Shown piece after piece: positions 39,442 to 51,527 of a stretch of DNA of 64,000 nucleotides. The notes below the pieces were generated by a model, which saw only the letters and a list, made by a program, of their open reading frames with translations, had not been told where the DNA came from and ran no database searches. The stretch's first letter is position 1; each line of letters starts with the position of its first letter. The stretch lies in NCBI GenBank assembly GCA_018842655.1, contig JAGTWN010000004.1, forward strand, positions 2,480,001-2,544,000. Direction: 5' to 3'. This DNA comes from Candidatus Pantoea haifensis (GTDB taxonomy: Bacteria; Pseudomonadota; Gammaproteobacteria; Enterobacterales; Enterobacteriaceae). A program made the translations under genes and the position numbers.

Positions 39442-40449
39442 ATGAAAACGTTAGGCGAATTCATCGTCGAGAAGCAACACGACTTTCCGCATGCTACCGG
39501 CGAATTGACCGCGCTGATTTCAGCTATCAAGCTCGGGGCCAAAATTATCCATCGCGACATTAACAAAGCCGGTCTGGTGGATATTCTGGGTGCCAGTGGT
39601 GTAGAAAATGTTCAGGGTGAACAGCAGATGAAACTGGATCTGTTCGCCAATGAAAAACTGAAAGCAGCATTGAAAGCACGTGGCATCGTTGCCGGTATCG
39701 CGTCTGAAGAAGAAGATGAGTTTGTTATCTTCGAAGGCGAAGAAAATGGCAAATATGTCGTATTAATGGACCCGCTGGACGGTTCATCCAATATCGATGT
39801 GAACGTTTCCGTCGGCACCATCTTTTCAATTTATCGCCGCGTCAGTGAACCCGGCACACCGGTCGTTGAAGCGGACTTTATGCAGCCCGGTAACAAGCAG
39901 GTTGCTGCTGGCTACGTCGTTTACGGCTCTTCAACCATGATGGTGTATACCACCGGTTGTGGCGTACATGCGTTTACTTACGATCCGTCGCTGGGCGTGT
40001 TCTGCCTGAGCCATGAACGTATGACCTTCCCGGAAAAGGGCTACACCTATTCCATCAACGAAGGTAACTACATCCGCTTCCCACAGGGCGTAAAAAAATA
40101 TCTGAAATTCTGTCAGGAAGAAGATGAGTCAACCAGGCGTCCTTATACTTCACGCTACATTGGTTCGCTGGTAGCTGATTTTCACCGTAACTTGCTGAAA
40201 GGCGGTATTTACCTTTATCCAAGCACGGCCAGCCATCCGCAAGGCAAACTGCGTTTGCTTTACGAGTGCAACCCGATGGCCTTCCTTGCTGAACAGGCGG
40301 GCGGAAAAGCCAGCGATGGCCAGACACGTATTCTGGACATTCCACCCGTTACCCTGCACCAGCGTTGCCCGTTCTACTGTGGTAACGACACAATGGTTGA
40401 CGATGTCGAGCGTTTCCTGCGCGAATTTCCTGAGTGCCGCCAGGGCTAA
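39442..40449 (+). CDS. fbp: Class I fructose-1,6-bisphosphatase
   Basis: Gluconeogenic phosphatase, 335 aa, intact. Metal and phosphate binding motifs GIASEEEDE and [20 protein letters not shown], and the C-terminal [35 protein letters not shown], are conserved. Start ATG at 39442 ([11 protein letters not shown]), the family N-terminus. A clean terminator follows, shared with the convergent chemoreceptor gene. Confidence 0.97.
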   Translation: MKTLGEFIVEKQHDFPHATGELTALISAIKLGAKIIHRDINKAGLVDILGASGVENVQGEQQMKLDLFANEKLKAALKARGIVAGIASEEEDEFVIFEGEENGKYVVLMDPLDGSSNIDVNVSVGTIFSIYRRVSEPGTPVVEADFMQPGNKQVAAGYVVYGSSTMMVYTTGCGVHAFTYDPSLGVFCLSHERMTFPEKGYTYSINEGNYIRFPQGVKKYLKFCQEEDESTRRPYTSRYIGSLVADFHRNLLKGGIYLYPSTASHPQGKLRLLYECNPMAFLAEQAGGKASDGQTRILDIPPVTLHQRCPFYCGNDTMVDDVERFLREFPECRQG

Positions 40450-40455
40450 ATGAGA

Positions 40456-40482
40456 AAGGGCGCGATGATCGCGCCCTTTTTA
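40456..40482. terminator. Terminator between fbp and the chemoreceptor gene
   Basis: Stem aaagggcgcga/tcgcgcccttt followed by ttat on the + strand. Confidence 0.85.
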
Positions 40483-40484
40483 TG

Positions 40485-42044
40485 TCAGGCTTCACTCAAG
40501 CGGAATTGCGCCATGGTTGCCTGTAACTGTTCTGATTGCGATTCCAGCGACTGCGTGGCCGCTGTTGCCTGCTCAACTAACGCAGCATTCTGCTGTGCCA
40601 CTTCATCCATCTGCGTCACCGCCTGATTAACTTGTTCAATACCACGGCTCTGCTCTTCGGACGCCATTGAAATCTCTTTCATCAACGCCGTAACACGCAT
40701 TACTTCGCCAGAAATTTCATCCATGGTTTCGCCTGCGCGTGTCGCCATTTCGCAGCCCTCTTTCACGCGCGCCTGCGATTCACCAATCAATGTGCGGATC
40801 TCTTTCGCTGCATTGGCGCTGCGCTGGGCCAGATTTCGTACTTCGCTGGCAACCACGGCAAAGCCCCGGCCTTGCTCGCCCGCACGAGCGGCTTCGACGG
40901 ATGCGTTAAGCGCCAGAATATTCGTCTGGAAAGCGATGCCGTCAATGACGCTAAGAATGTCGCCGATGCGATTAGCACTGTCGGTGATCTCATGCATTTT
41001 CTCCATGACGTAACACACCACTTCTGCACCGCGATCGGCGGTATCCGATACGCTGTTAGCCAGTTTATGCGCCTGCTGCGCATTGCTGGCATTGAGGCGC
41101 ACGGTAGCGGTTAACTGCTCCATACTGGCCGCGGTCTGTTCAAGCGAAGCCGCAGATTCTTCCGTGCGTTGGGAAAGATGAATATTTCCTGCAGCCAGTT
41201 CACGGCTGCCAACATCAATTTGCAGGCTGGCTTCACGTACCTGATTGACTGATATTTGCAGGGCTTGCTGCATGCCTGCCAGGGCATTATTGAGTCGGCC
41301 CAGTTCATTGTTGCCTGCCAGCGGTAAGGTTTGCGATAAATCGCCCGCTGCGATCTGCTCAAGGTGACCAATCGCCTTATCCAGAGGCCGCAGCAGCATA
41401 CGCCGCAGAAGCTGCCAGGCAAGCACCAGTAACAGCAGCGACAGCCCCACTGCTACAGCGATCAATAGCTTCATTTTGGTTTCGTTATAGGCAGCTTGCG
41501 CCAGCTGTGCTGCGCTCACTTCGTTGGCGTACTGGGCAAAATCTCCCACCGCCTTGCTGTAATTGTCTGCCAGAGTAGAGAGATTGCCTTCCAGCAACTG
41601 ATAATATTCATCGGTGTACTGTTTATCCAAAGCCGACATCATTGGCTTGATGCCCTGCTCCAGATAGCGGTTGAAACTTAATGCCACTGCGTCAGCCAGC
41701 GTTTTGCCATGAGCAGTAACCGTTCCTGCATCGATAAACTGTTTTAAATTTTTCTGTGATGTAGCCAGATCCGCCTGCGCCTGTTTCGTCACGGCTGCGC
41801 CATCGTCGAGTAAGCCAATTTCGATTTTGCGCACCGCCAGTGCGGCTAAAGTGCGGGCGTGCATCAGTTCTGCATTACTTTGATAAAGACTGTTTAATTC
41901 AACACCCTGAATACGATTGATCGCATCCAGTGAGCGGTTTCCTTTGTTTATAGCCAAAATTCCCATAAAACTTACCGCCAGCAACAGCAGCGTCATAAAC
42001 CCCAGCATAGCCAGCAAGCCGGTGCGAAGTGATAACTGTTTCAT
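40485..42044 (-). CDS. Methyl-accepting chemotaxis protein, four-helix-bundle (Tar-like) type
   Basis: 519 aa inner-membrane chemoreceptor, intact. TM1 ([20 protein letters not shown]), a periplasmic TarH-type four-helix domain (about 35-190), TM2 ([18 protein letters not shown]), a HAMP domain ([20 protein letters not shown]), then the signalling coiled coil with the tip [20 protein letters not shown] and [19 protein letters not shown]. It lacks the C-terminal NWETF-like CheR-binding pentapeptide, so it is a low-abundance type. Ligand unknown. A FliA-type promoter lies upstream. Confidence 0.93.
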   Translation of the reverse strand: MKQLSLRTGLLAMLGFMTLLLLAVSFMGILAINKGNRSLDAINRIQGVELNSLYQSNAELMHARTLAALAVRKIEIGLLDDGAAVTKQAQADLATSQKNLKQFIDAGTVTAHGKTLADAVALSFNRYLEQGIKPMMSALDKQYTDEYYQLLEGNLSTLADNYSKAVGDFAQYANEVSAAQLAQAAYNETKMKLLIAVAVGLSLLLLVLAWQLLRRMLLRPLDKAIGHLEQIAAGDLSQTLPLAGNNELGRLNNALAGMQQALQISVNQVREASLQIDVGSRELAAGNIHLSQRTEESAASLEQTAASMEQLTATVRLNASNAQQAHKLANSVSDTADRGAEVVCYVMEKMHEITDSANRIGDILSVIDGIAFQTNILALNASVEAARAGEQGRGFAVVASEVRNLAQRSANAAKEIRTLIGESQARVKEGCEMATRAGETMDEISGEVMRVTALMKEISMASEEQSRGIEQVNQAVTQMDEVAQQNAALVEQATAATQSLESQSEQLQATMAQFRLSEA

Positions 42045-42105
42045 TCAGATAGATTTCCTGTGAGGAGTAAAAAGGCATAAATGCAACTTCCCTAACTCGG
42101 ATGAG

Positions 42106-42133
42106 GTATCGGCAAAGGGAAGAATAAACTTTA
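42106..42133 (-). promoter_or_regulatory. FliA (sigma-28) promoter of the chemoreceptor gene
   Basis: On the minus strand taaagttt, 12 bases, gccgatac. This matches the flagellar sigma consensus (TAAAGTTT-N11-GCCGATAA) at nearly every position, with one extra spacer base, about 60 bp before the start codon. Confidence 0.8.
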
Positions 42134-42212
42134 ATCATGCCGGTTAATGTCTGAACTGGCATTTCAACTCAACCTGGCTCTACGCCGCTTTATCCTGCTT
42201 AAGGAAACCGTT

Positions 42213-42622
42213 ATGAAAACCGCTCTGCTTTTAACATTGATACTTATCACTGGTAGCACCATGGCGCAAAGCTCCCTGTCGACAGCAGGCTGGATCAGTG
42301 TCTGAACGGGGCATCGACCACGGCAGCCATGTCGGCATGCTATAACGAAGCTAGCCAGGCCTGGGACAGCGAGATGAACCATCAGTATGGAAAGCTGATG
42401 GGAAAATTAACCGGCGAGCCAAAAAATAAATTGCGCATGGCGCAGCGCGCCTGGCTGGCTTACCGTGACAGTTGGCTGGAGGCCAGCCAAAGCCGTTACC
42501 GCGATCAGGGGACGCTGCGCGCACTTTCGCTTAGCGCACAAGCCGTTAGTCTGGTGCGTAATCAGGCTCGTATGTTGCAATCATTGAATGACGGCAGTTG
42601 CGCTAACCCGGATGATTGTTGA
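42213..42622 (+). CDS. DUF1311 (LprI-like) secreted protein, frame break
   Basis: About 136 aa when repaired. It starts at 42213 behind aaggaa with a signal peptide (TALLLTLILITGSTMAQ). The frame breaks near 42279-42286, where one base is missing; the following frame reads LDQCLNGASTTAAMSACYNEASQAWDSEMN, the DUF1311 pattern. A second half has AWLAYRDSWLEASQ and a C-terminal cysteine pair. The lysozyme-inhibitor LprI family shares this fold, but no activity can be assigned here. Divergent from the chemoreceptor gene. Confidence 0.75.
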
Positions 42623-42670
42623 TTAATGACAGTTGCCGGTCGGCGCATTTAATTACTTCACGGAGAAACC

Positions 42671-43120
42671 ATGGCTGCTTATGCCTCAACACTGATCCTT
42701 GTTTGCCTCGCCATTTTGAGTTATTTCGTTCACAACAGTGCTGTGACTATTTCGATACTGATCCTGCTGGCGATTAAAATCACGCCGCTGGCGCAATTCT
42801 TTCCCTATGTCGAAAAACAGGGCATCACATTAGGCATCATTATTCTTACCGTGGCGGTGATGGCACCGCTGGCCAGCGGTTCGCTGCCCGCAGAAACACT
42901 GCTGAAATCGTTCGCGAACTGGAAATCAATTGTGGCCATTCTGGTGGGTATTTTCGTTGCCTGGCTGGGCGGCCGTGGCGTCAATATGATGAGCGCCAAC
43001 CCTACGGTAATTGGTGGTTTACTCATCGGTACGGTGATTGGCGTGGCGTTTTTTCGTGGTGTACCGGTCGGCCCGCTAATTGCAGCAGGCATTGTCTCGC
43101 TGTTTGTCACGCAAAAGTAA
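42671..43120 (+). CDS. yeaL: DUF441 membrane protein (YeaL family)
   Basis: 149 aa with four transmembrane segments; conserved [24 protein letters not shown] and [22 protein letters not shown], ending [17 protein letters not shown]. Close to E. coli YeaL, which lies elsewhere in that genome. Function unknown. It sits between the DUF1311 gene and ppa; its own start is preceded by a ggag-type site. Confidence 0.9.
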   Translation: MAAYASTLILVCLAILSYFVHNSAVTISILILLAIKITPLAQFFPYVEKQGITLGIIILTVAVMAPLASGSLPAETLLKSFANWKSIVAILVGIFVAWLGGRGVNMMSANPTVIGGLLIGTVIGVAFFRGVPVGPLIAAGIVSLFVTQK

Positions 43121-43176
43121 GCGTCGAGGAGCATTCCTAAACGCCAAAAAGGGGCATACTTTCAGAGTCAGTTGGC

Positions 43177-43182
43177 TATAAT
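43177..43182 (+). promoter_or_regulatory. ppa -10 element
   Basis: Perfect tataat, 38 bp ahead of the ppa start. No good -35 is visible. Confidence 0.5.
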
Positions 43183-43219
43183 AGCCGTCACTCAACACAC
43201 GACACTGAAGGAATGCCCG

Positions 43220-43750
43220 ATGAGTTTGAACCAGGTGCCAGCAGGTAAAGACCTGCCAGAAGATATCTACGTAATCATTGAGATCCCGGCAAATGCCGAT
43301 CCGATCAAATATGAAGTTGATAAAGAGTCTGGTGCCCTGTTTGTAGACCGCTTTATGTCTACCGCCATGTTCTATCCATGCAACTACGGCTACATCAACA
43401 ACACGCTGTCACTGGATGGTGACCCGGTTGATGTGCTGGTGCCAACCCCGTATCCGCTGGAGCCAGGCTCTGTGATCCGCTGCCGTCCGGTTGGTGTGCT
43501 GAAAATGACTGACGAGTCTGGCGAAGATGCCAAACTGGTTGCCGTTCCACACACCAAGCTGTCAAAAGAGTACGATCACATCAAAGATGTGAACGACCTG
43601 CCAGAACTGCTGCGTGCGCAAATCACCCATTTCTTTGAGCACTACAAAGATCTGGAAAAAGGCAAGTGGGTGAAAGTTGACGGTTGGGATAATGCTGAAG
43701 CTGCAAAAGCTGAAATCATTTCCTCTTTCGAACGCGCACAGAAGAAATAA
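43220..43750 (+). CDS. ppa: Inorganic pyrophosphatase
   Basis: Family I soluble inorganic pyrophosphatase, 176 aa, intact; an essential enzyme in E. coli. Motifs [27 protein letters not shown] and the metal-binding [14 protein letters not shown] are conserved. Start ATG at 43220 behind gaagga; the longer upstream frame overlaps the promoter and is rejected. Confidence 0.97.
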   Translation: MSLNQVPAGKDLPEDIYVIIEIPANADPIKYEVDKESGALFVDRFMSTAMFYPCNYGYINNTLSLDGDPVDVLVPTPYPLEPGSVIRCRPVGVLKMTDESGEDAKLVAVPHTKLSKEYDHIKDVNDLPELLRAQITHFFEHYKDLEKGKWVKVDGWDNAEAAKAEIISSFERAQKK

Positions 43751-43782
43751 CTCTGCTGTTTCGTTTGATACACGCGTCAGAT

Positions 43783-43817
43783 AAAAAAACACCGTCCAGT
43801 TGGACGGTGTTTTTGTT
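43783..43817. terminator. Bidirectional terminator between ppa and ytfP
   Basis: Stem aaaacaccgtcca/tggacggtgtttt with A tract before and T tract after; suits both convergent genes. Confidence 0.88.
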
Positions 43818-44170
43818 TAGGCGTTTGGTTCCTCATCGCGCTTTAGCCAGTCTCCGCTCGTTATACGCTGGCGTCCCGCCACTGAACGTTGATAGACATA
43901 AAGCCATGCACTGCCAAACGGCGTCTGAATCAGATGACGTTTGTATTCTCCACCCTTAGTACGAAGCGCATCCAGCTCGTTAAGGGTTGAGGCATCGATG
44001 CGGTACACTTCGCAATATACCGTTCCATTGCCCTGAACGACGCCAGGATAATGACCGAGACTGTAGAGCTCAAAGCCCTCAATCGGATAATCACCCAGCC
44101 ATTGCGCGTTCGTCATCCAGTGACTATTTCCCTGCTTGCGCCGTAAACTGCCGTAAACAATTATTCGCAT
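43817..44170 (-). CDS. ytfP: Gamma-glutamylcyclotransferase-like protein YtfP
   Basis: 117 aa GGCT-fold protein. N-terminal MRIIVYGSLRRKQGNSHWM (the substrate-binding YGSL motif), then LGHYPGVVQGNGTVYCEVYRI and LDALRTKGGEYKRHLIQTP. Enzymatic activity unproven. Two bases downstream of tamB, so it is probably the third gene of tamA-tamB-ytfP. Confidence 0.94.
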   Translation of the reverse strand: MRIIVYGSLRRKQGNSHWMTNAQWLGDYPIEGFELYSLGHYPGVVQGNGTVYCEVYRIDASTLNELDALRTKGGEYKRHLIQTPFGSAWLYVYQRSVAGRQRITSGDWLKRDEEPNA

Positions 44171-44172
44171 TG

Positions 44173-47100
44173 CTAAAACTCAAACTGATAGAGCAAATCG
44201 AGAGCCTGGTCCACACCGGACACAGCTTCCAAATAGAGTTTGGGCATCAGGCGGTAACGTAAGGTTAGCGTCGCCAGTGAATCAAAAATGCCAACACCAT
44301 ATTTTACTTGTAGACCCGGCAGCACATAGCCACTGACCTGCACTTGTTGGCTGTCGCCAACGCCAGTGGTGTCGAGAGCAAGATTGCTGACGCCGAATGT
44401 CTCCCCGATTTTACCCACAACCTGCCCACTTTGTGCAACCCCCAGACCAACCAATGCTGAGGTTAATGCATTGCTGTCGCCGTCACTGTCGAGTCCTTGC
44501 CCGCGCAGCAGGTAAGACAATGCCTCTTGCTGTGACATGGCTGGATCGGAAAAGACTTCAACTTTAGGCTCATCAGCTAAGCCGGTCACACGCAGCCCGG
44601 CGGTTACGTCATCTTCCGTCGCCTCTGGATTACGGATCGCTTCAAGGTTCACGTAAGGCTGATCCGGCGGGCCGGCAAACTGCAGTTCGCCCTTCTGCAC
44701 CAGCAAATCCTGTCCATAAGCATGGAAGCGACCAGACGGGATATTGATTTGTCCGTTTAATCCCAGCCCCGACTTATCCTGAACCAGTTTAAGATCGCCA
44801 TTCAGTTTGGCTTTCAGGCCAAAGGCCGATAACCGCACATCGTTGCCAACATGGATCACCAGATTACTGTTGATCGGGATCGCAGTGGTTTTAGGCTGAA
44901 TCGGTTTGAGGTTCTCATCCAGCATGACCTCATCTGACGAGACGCCGGTGGCACTTTGCGGCACTTCCTGAACAGTAATGCGCGCCCACGGAATATCCAC
45001 GCGCCCGTCCAGGTTGAACGCTGCTGGCGTCGCCTCGAATACCAGATCTGGCGAGACATCCATGCGCACCATTGGCGGCACAGTTACACGTATTTTGCTG
45101 CCCTGTGCGGCAACGCGAGCGCGCCAGTTATCGAGCTGACTCCAGTCCGCGTTACCGTTCAGATTGACGTTGCCCTGCGCCGTTTGAATCAAGCCATTCA
45201 GCGTTGAACTCATGCCGTTGAACACCAGATTGAGATTCGCGGCAGTAAGATCGACGGGCATAAAACTGCCCTCAACATCCACATTTTGCAGACCAAGCTG
45301 CCCAAAAATCTGCGGCTGCTGCACGCTGCCGCCAAGGCGCAGGCTGCTGTTAAGATTGCCTGCGATTTTCTCGCCCTGCATCAGCGCCGGGTTAAGCAAC
45401 GCCAGTGAGATGTTGCGGATATTGACGTTGCCGCCCAGGGTACGACGATTTTCAGGATCGTTAATCTGTACGTTGCCATCAAGCTGACCGTTATTCGCGA
45501 TGCGGATTAGCCAGTCGAGTTGCGCTCGCCCGTTGCGCAGTGCGGCGTTTAGGTTAAGCGTATCAAAGGCAATGGGCAGCGTATTGCCCTGTACATCCTG
45601 TGCCACTTTGACGCCGTTCCCTTTCAACGCGATGGTGCCGGTCGGCAAGCCACCGTCAGCGGTCCAGTTCACGCGCGCATCGCCAGTGAAGACCCCTCCA
45701 GTTGCGTAGCATCAGGCATGAAAGGTTTGATCATGGCTAAATCAAAGCGGTTGAGCACCACATGCGCTTGTCCGCTCGGCCCCGCTTCCACCGGTTGCGG
45801 GATGCACAGCTGCGCATTTGGGTTCTGCCAGCAGTGTGGCCCGATAGTCGCGGTCTGTTTAGCATTGAGGTAATCAATTGCCATCGCACGTGTCAGACGC
45901 CATTCACCCACGGGCGTATCGAAGCGCGTGTTGTTCAGTGAACCTTTCCAACGCTGCTCCTTGCGATCAAAACTGCCGCTCAGGGCAAGCTGGCCCGAAA
46001 CGGGTTCACCCTGCACATTTAATTTGAGCTGATGCTGCTTTTCGTTGCCGTCGGCATTCAGCGTTAACAGATTAATGCTCAGTGCATCCTGTTTCAGCTG
46101 CTCCACACGCAGCTGTAGCTTGCCCGCAACCTGATCGCTGGAGCGCACATCACCATCCAGCGTAACGCGGCGGATCTGCAACTGCTGCCAGCGCAGCCCG
46201 CTGGCATTAAGATCGGCCAGCAGCTGCGGTGCCTGTAAGGTGCCACGCGCTTTGATGGTACCTTTTGCTACGCCGCCTAAGCCTGGTAAGGCGTTGTTCA
46301 ACTGGGGCGCATCAATATTCGCGTCCAGGTTGAGGGTATCACCCAGCGCGCCTTTTACATCAACATGGTTACGCCCCAGCGCCAGCCTCACACCCGGAAT
46401 CGTCCACTGGTTATAGCTGTTGCCGCTTAGCGATCCTTCAGCAGACACCGCGTTTTGCTTCACGTTTCCTTTTAACTGCAACTGCGGCACGCTCATCTGC
46501 CAGCTGCCCCCGTATACACTGCCACGGGTGGTAATTTTACCATCCAGCTTCGCTGGCCAGTCAGGGTACGCTCTGGCAGTATTAATGTCGGATAAAGTCA
46601 GTTCGCTACGCCAGCTGATCGCTTTGCTCCAGTCCACCAGCGCCGTAAGATCAATGTTACCTTGCAGCACGCCAACACGCAGCCTGTCGAGGTTAAATTG
46701 CTGCACATTGCCTTTGCCCTCAAGCGAGATGTTGGCAGGCGGCACCGCTTCCCCTTTCACGGCGGTGCGCAGCGACATGACATAATCGGTGGCTTTGCCG
46801 TTGAACTGGTAATCAAGATTCTCAGCCTGGTACTGTACCGGACCGGTCAGCGGCCAGCGCAACTGCGGGCTGGTCAACTTCAGCGACAGCGGCAAACCTG
46901 CCACCGCCGGTTGCGTTGTGGCATCTAACTGCGCACGCACCGGACCGGAAAGATTCAACGCCAGCGTCAACTCATCACGCATCGCGCCATTCAGCTTCAG
47001 CTTGATGTTTTCGCCTTTAACAGGGTCGACATTCACCGCCCCATTGAGAGAAAAATCTACCGGCCAGTTATCGGCCAGCGTTGCCTGACCGCTGCCGTTA

Positions 47101-47941
47101 AGCTGTCCTAAATTAGAATCTACTTCCAACGTCTGTAGCTGCATTTGACGATCGGCCGTTTTGGCTTTCACCAGCAGGCGTTGCACTGAAATGTCCGTGT
47201 CGCCCGTGATGCGCAGTTGTTCGCCCAGAATTTCCTGTATGTCGATATCCAGCGGCAAACGGAAATCAGGCAACGCTGGCAACAGGGGTTGATCAAACAT
47301 CGCTTGCAGCGTTTCCCCAGCGGCTTTTCATCCGGCTGCGGCTGCTGCACTTTAGGTTGAATGACCTGCTCATTTGCGACCTCCGCCGCTTTTGGCAGGG
47401 CAATCAGCAAGCTCTGGATATGCGTCGGGTTCAGCGTCAGCGCCCGATCTTGCCACTGCAATCCGCTGGTGAAATCAAGCAGCGAAATAGCCGTGTCATC
47501 CACTTTGACATTAATGTTATGCAGACCAAGATGGCGTAAGGCGATCGGATATGGCGTACTGAGATTAGTGCTTCCGCTCTCCTCTTCCGGCGGCGGCTCG
47601 CTGGCTGGCGTCATCTTTTTGCTGTCGACCACCACGCTGATATCTTTTAGCGAGAGATCATTAACGCACAGCGAAGAGTGCAGCAGACAGTTGAGATCCA
47701 CGGCTAAGTGAACGTTACCGGCATCAACGCTGACCCCTGGCATCTCATAGCGCAGCCCGCTAATGGTAAGATTACGCCAGCCGCCCTCGACCTGCTTGAT
47801 CGATAAGCCCGGCACCCAGCGTGATGCGCCATTTAACACCAGATGCAAACCTGGCGTGGTGCCAATTAAAAACGCTACGCCGCCCAATACCAGCACCAGA
47901 AAAATCAGGATGCCGATCAGGACCTTTTTCCATAACTTCAT
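44173..47941 (-). CDS. tamB: Translocation and assembly module subunit TamB, two frame breaks
   Basis: About 1256 aa when repaired (E. coli 1259). Inner-membrane anchored ([22 protein letters not shown]) AsmA-like bridge protein with a long beta-groove in the periplasm, implicated in phospholipid transport to the outer membrane and in autotransporter assembly with TamA. Breaks: four C at 47315-47318 (five would give [15 protein letters not shown]) and four C at 45693-45696 (five would give [17 protein letters not shown]). The C-terminal DUF490 domain is intact, ending LDLLYQFEF. Its start overlaps the tamA stop (ATGA). Confidence 0.95.
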
Positions 47942-49676
47942 AGTTCAGGCCCCAGTCCTACGTAAAATTGCAATCCATGTTCCTCATCATCACCAATGGG
48001 TCGGGCAATATCGAATTTGATCGGCCCTACCGGTGATGACCAACGCACGCCAACGCCTGCACCGGTTTTAAAATTGCTTTGCTTGATGTCGTTAACCGCT
48101 TCACCGGAATCGACAAATACCGCACCCCACCATTTACCGGTTACGTTGTACTGATATTCCACTGAGCCGGTAGCGAGTTTTGAGGCCCCCGTCAGCTTGC
48201 CGTCTTCATCGCGCGGCGAGATAACTTTATATTTATAACCACGAATACTGCGGTCACCACCCGCGAAGAAGCGCAGATCCGGCGGCACCTTGTCAAAGTT
48301 ATTGGTTTCGATCCAGCCGAGATTGCCTCGCGCCACAAAGCGGTGTTTATCGCCCAGCGTGCGTATCCAGACGTTCTGCGCCTGTAAAATCAGGAAATCG
48401 ACGTCTGAACCCCAGGTCGTATCCGAAACATCAATGGAATAACGTTGTGAATCACCCCAGGTGGGCATCAGGCCGCCACGCGAACGTGTGCGATTAAGGC
48501 TCACGCCTGGATACAGCAGCATGGTGGTATTGGTCACGCTACCCTGGGTAAAGTGATCGAGACTCCAGCGCAGGTTAATCGCTTTTTGCCAGCCGGTACT
48601 GTTATCCCAGTAGCGCGAGACAGCAAGTGTCGAGGTATCCGCTTTGGTGTCATTGAGATCGGTACGCTTCAGGCCACCTGAAAAGGTGTAATACTGCTCA
48701 AGCGGGTTTTTTAGCAGCGGGACTTTATAGCTGAGATCGAGCTGCTGTTCCGGTGCAGAAACATAGGCGCTGGCCGTCAGACTGTGTCCACGATCGTTTA
48801 CCCACGGCTTTCTCCAGGTTCCCTTCAGGCGCGGCCCTACATCCGTTGAGTAACCCACACCGGTTTCCAGCGTATTTTCCGTTCTCGGCGAGACGACCGC
48901 ACTCAGCGGCAGCACTTTGGTTTTTTGCCTTCGTCGAATTCTGGTGCCACCACCACGGAGTTAAACCAGCCAGTGGCTGAGATGCGGCGGTTCAGCTCCG
49001 CTAAGTCACGCGAGCTGTAATAATCGCCTTTTTTAAACGGCACCAGATTTTGCAGATACTCTTCGCGAATTTGCGAACCCTCAAAGCTTACATCGCCAAA
49101 GCGATAGCGTGGTCCGCTGTCGTAGTCGATATCCCAGAACGCTTCGCGTCGTTCAACCGAGACACCTAACTGGCTTTGTTTGAAATCACCATCAAAATAG
49201 CCGTTGCGCAGCGCAAGGTTAGAGAAACCGCTTTTGAATTTGTCATACTGGCCGTGATTGAGTTGGGAGCCGACTTTGGGACGGCCCTGCTCTACCCAGG
49301 CTTTATAATCGGCGTCGTTTTTCGCGGCCCCTTCAACCACAATAGTGCTGCCGCCAATCTTCACCGGTTCGCCCGGTTTAACGTGCGCAATCAGTACCGG
49401 ACGTCCACCTCCAGCGGGTGCCGGACGCGATTCAAAATCGATTTCAGGTTCATAATAGCCCAGTGCACGTAAGCCATCTTTTACCGCTTCCGATACGCGT
49501 GCACGAAAACGGCCATCGTTTGAGACTTCGTCACTGCCGATGGTTGACAGGCTGGCCCTGACATTTTTCTGTAAATCCCCGGTTAACCCTTCTACCTGCA
49601 ATCGCACTGTCGCGGCCTCAAGGGCTGGCGCGGCGAGCAGTAAGCTGGCCATACAATAAATATGAAGTCGTGGCAC
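47938..49676 (-). CDS. tamA: Outer-membrane translocation and assembly module protein TamA, frame break
   Basis: Omp85-family barrel protein, about 579 aa when repaired. A signal peptide ([18 protein letters not shown]) precedes three POTRA domains (about 23-265) and a 16-strand barrel with the conserved [14 protein letters not shown] motif. It ends in the [20 protein letters not shown] terminal strand. The frame breaks at six T (48921-48926); seven would join DEGKK to [21 protein letters not shown]. Upstream there is no msrA, unlike E. coli. Confidence 0.95.
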
Positions 49677-50171
49677 TTGTACTCCTGTTAATTATGCCAG
49701 CCCTTTTTCCACAGGGCGCTAATTAATCATCTTTGCCTGGTCAACCCCAACGCTAAGGCAACATCCTCATCATAGCCACACTTTTCACTTGGTGGCGGCT
49801 TAAAACGACATATACGTCAGTGGCGGCTATTGTCGGTAAATGCCGGGGACGATACAACAACCAGACGGCAGAATGACCGTACCGGGTGACGCACTCAGAC
49901 TAATCTTAGGTTGCGGCTTGCGTTTTCTTCTGGCGATTGCGCTTCATGCCGCTATTCATCCTCTGGCGGCAACATTGTGGCTGCTGCTATAATCAGCCAC
50001 CACAGGCATTTCGCCTGTTTTCATTTCTGCCCCGACATCGCTTTTTTGTCGAACTGGCGCAGACATTTTTGGCACGGATAGCCCTGACTGACTGGTGAGT
50101 ACACGATGTACGCTCTTACCCGCACGCTGCCCAGGCCAAAAATGACAAGTGGATAACCCTTTGGATCTCTT
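49677..50171. other. Gene-free interval between tamA and ytfL
   Basis: 495 bp with no supported gene; in E. coli this position holds msrA. It contains the divergent promoter regions, a perfect tataat at 49985-49990, and a palindromic element near 50080-50150. No remnant of MsrA (GCFWG motif) is visible in either strand. Confidence 0.6.
50068..50148. repeat. Palindromic intergenic element B
   Basis: Outer arms catttttggc (near 50068) and gccaaaaatg (near 50137) enclose gagtacacgatgtacgctc and cgcacgctgcccagg. The inner part resembles element A (3583-3675): both have a gtac palindrome followed by gtacgctc and a cgctg[ct]ccagg arm. Confidence 0.5.
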
Positions 50172-51493
50172 ATGTTAGATAGCTTACTTGTCATCCTTTT
50201 ATTGATCGTCATTAGTGCTTTTTCTCTCTTTCAGAAATCTCACTGGCGGCCGCCCGTAAGATCAAACTTAAACTGCTCGCTGATGAAGGCAACGTTAATG
50301 CACAGCGTGTATTAAAGATGCAGGAAACGCCCGGCATGTTCTTTACCGTGGTGCAGATTGGTTTAAATGCGGTGGCTATTCTTGGTGGTATTGTGGGTGA
50401 TGCCGCTTTTTCACCCGCCTTCAGCAGTTTGTTCAACCGCTTTATGGCACCCGACCTCGCCGAACAGCTTAGCTTCATCTGCTCATTTACCATCGTTACC
50501 AGCCTGTTTATTCTTTTTGCCGATCTGACGCCAAAACGTGTCGGTATGATCGCGCCAGAAACCATTGCATTGCGCATTATCAATCCCATGCGCTTTTGCC
50601 TGCTGATCATGCGTCCGCTGGTGTTTCTGTTTAACGGTCTGGCTAATGTCTTCTTTCGCATTTTTAAACTGCCCATGGTGCGCAAAGATGACATCACCTC
50701 TGATGATATTTACGCCGTGGTTGAAGCTGGTGCACTGGCAGGCGTACTGCGTAAGCAAGAGCATGAGCTGATCGAAAATGTATTTGAGCTGGAATCACGT
50801 ACGGTTCCCTCTTCAATGACCTCACGTGAAAACATCGTCTGGTTTGATCTGAATGAAGAAGAGCAGAGCCTGAAGACCAAAATCGCCGAGCATCCACACT
50901 CTAAATTTCTCGTGTGCAGTGGCGATATCGACCATATCGTCGGCTATGTGGACTCCAAAGAGTTGCTGCTGCGCGTGTTAGGTAATCAAAGCATGACGCT
51001 AAACAGCGGCTTGCAAATTCGCTCGGCACTGATTGTCCCGGATACGCTGACGCTTTCTGAGGCGCTGGAGAGCTTCAAAACCGCAGGTGAAGACTTTGCG
51101 GTAATCATGAACGAATATGCGCTGGTAGTCGGCATTATTACGCTGAACGATGTGATGACCACCCTGATGGGCGACCTTGTTGGCCAGGGTATGGAAGAGC
51201 AGATCGTCGCGCGTGATGAAAATTCATGGCTGGTAGAGGGCGGTACGCCAATTGATGATGTAATGCGCGTGCTGGATATCGACGATTTTCCGCAGTCTGG
51301 CAACTACGAAACCATTGGCGGCTTTATGATGTATATGCTGCGTAAAATTCCGAAGCGAACTGACTTTGTTAAGTTTGCTGGCTATAAATTTGAAGTGGTT
51401 GACATCGACAGCTATCGCATTGATCAGCTACTGGTAACCCGGATTGACGAACGACCACCGGTGTTGAACGTGACGAAAACCAGCGAAGAGTAG
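50172..51493 (+). CDS. ytfL: CNNM/CorC-HlyC family membrane protein YtfL, frame break
   Basis: About 440 aa when repaired. DUF21 membrane domain (about 1-190), a CBS pair (about 210-330; SSMTSRENIVWFDL, VVGIITLNDVMTTLMGDLVG) and a C-terminal CorC/HlyC domain (SWLVEGGTPIDDVMRVLDI). The frame breaks at five T (50219-50223); six would give VISAFFSLSEISLAAARKIKL. Start at 50172 gives the usual N-terminus. E. coli YtfL is associated with polyamine and pH homeostasis. Terminator at 51501. Confidence 0.94.
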
Positions 51494-51500
51494 ATATACT

Positions 51501-51526
51501 AAGGGCGCCAGCGGCGCCCTTTTTTG
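51501..51526. terminator. Terminator between ytfL and ytfK
   Basis: Stem aagggcgcc/ggcgccctt followed by tttt on the + strand, with convergent genes on both sides. Confidence 0.85.
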
Positions 51527-51527
51527 C

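Noticed and set aside
40723-41114. Forward ORFs within the chemoreceptor gene
   Set aside because: They are antisense to the highly conserved signalling domain and are low-complexity serine/alanine/arginine shadows.
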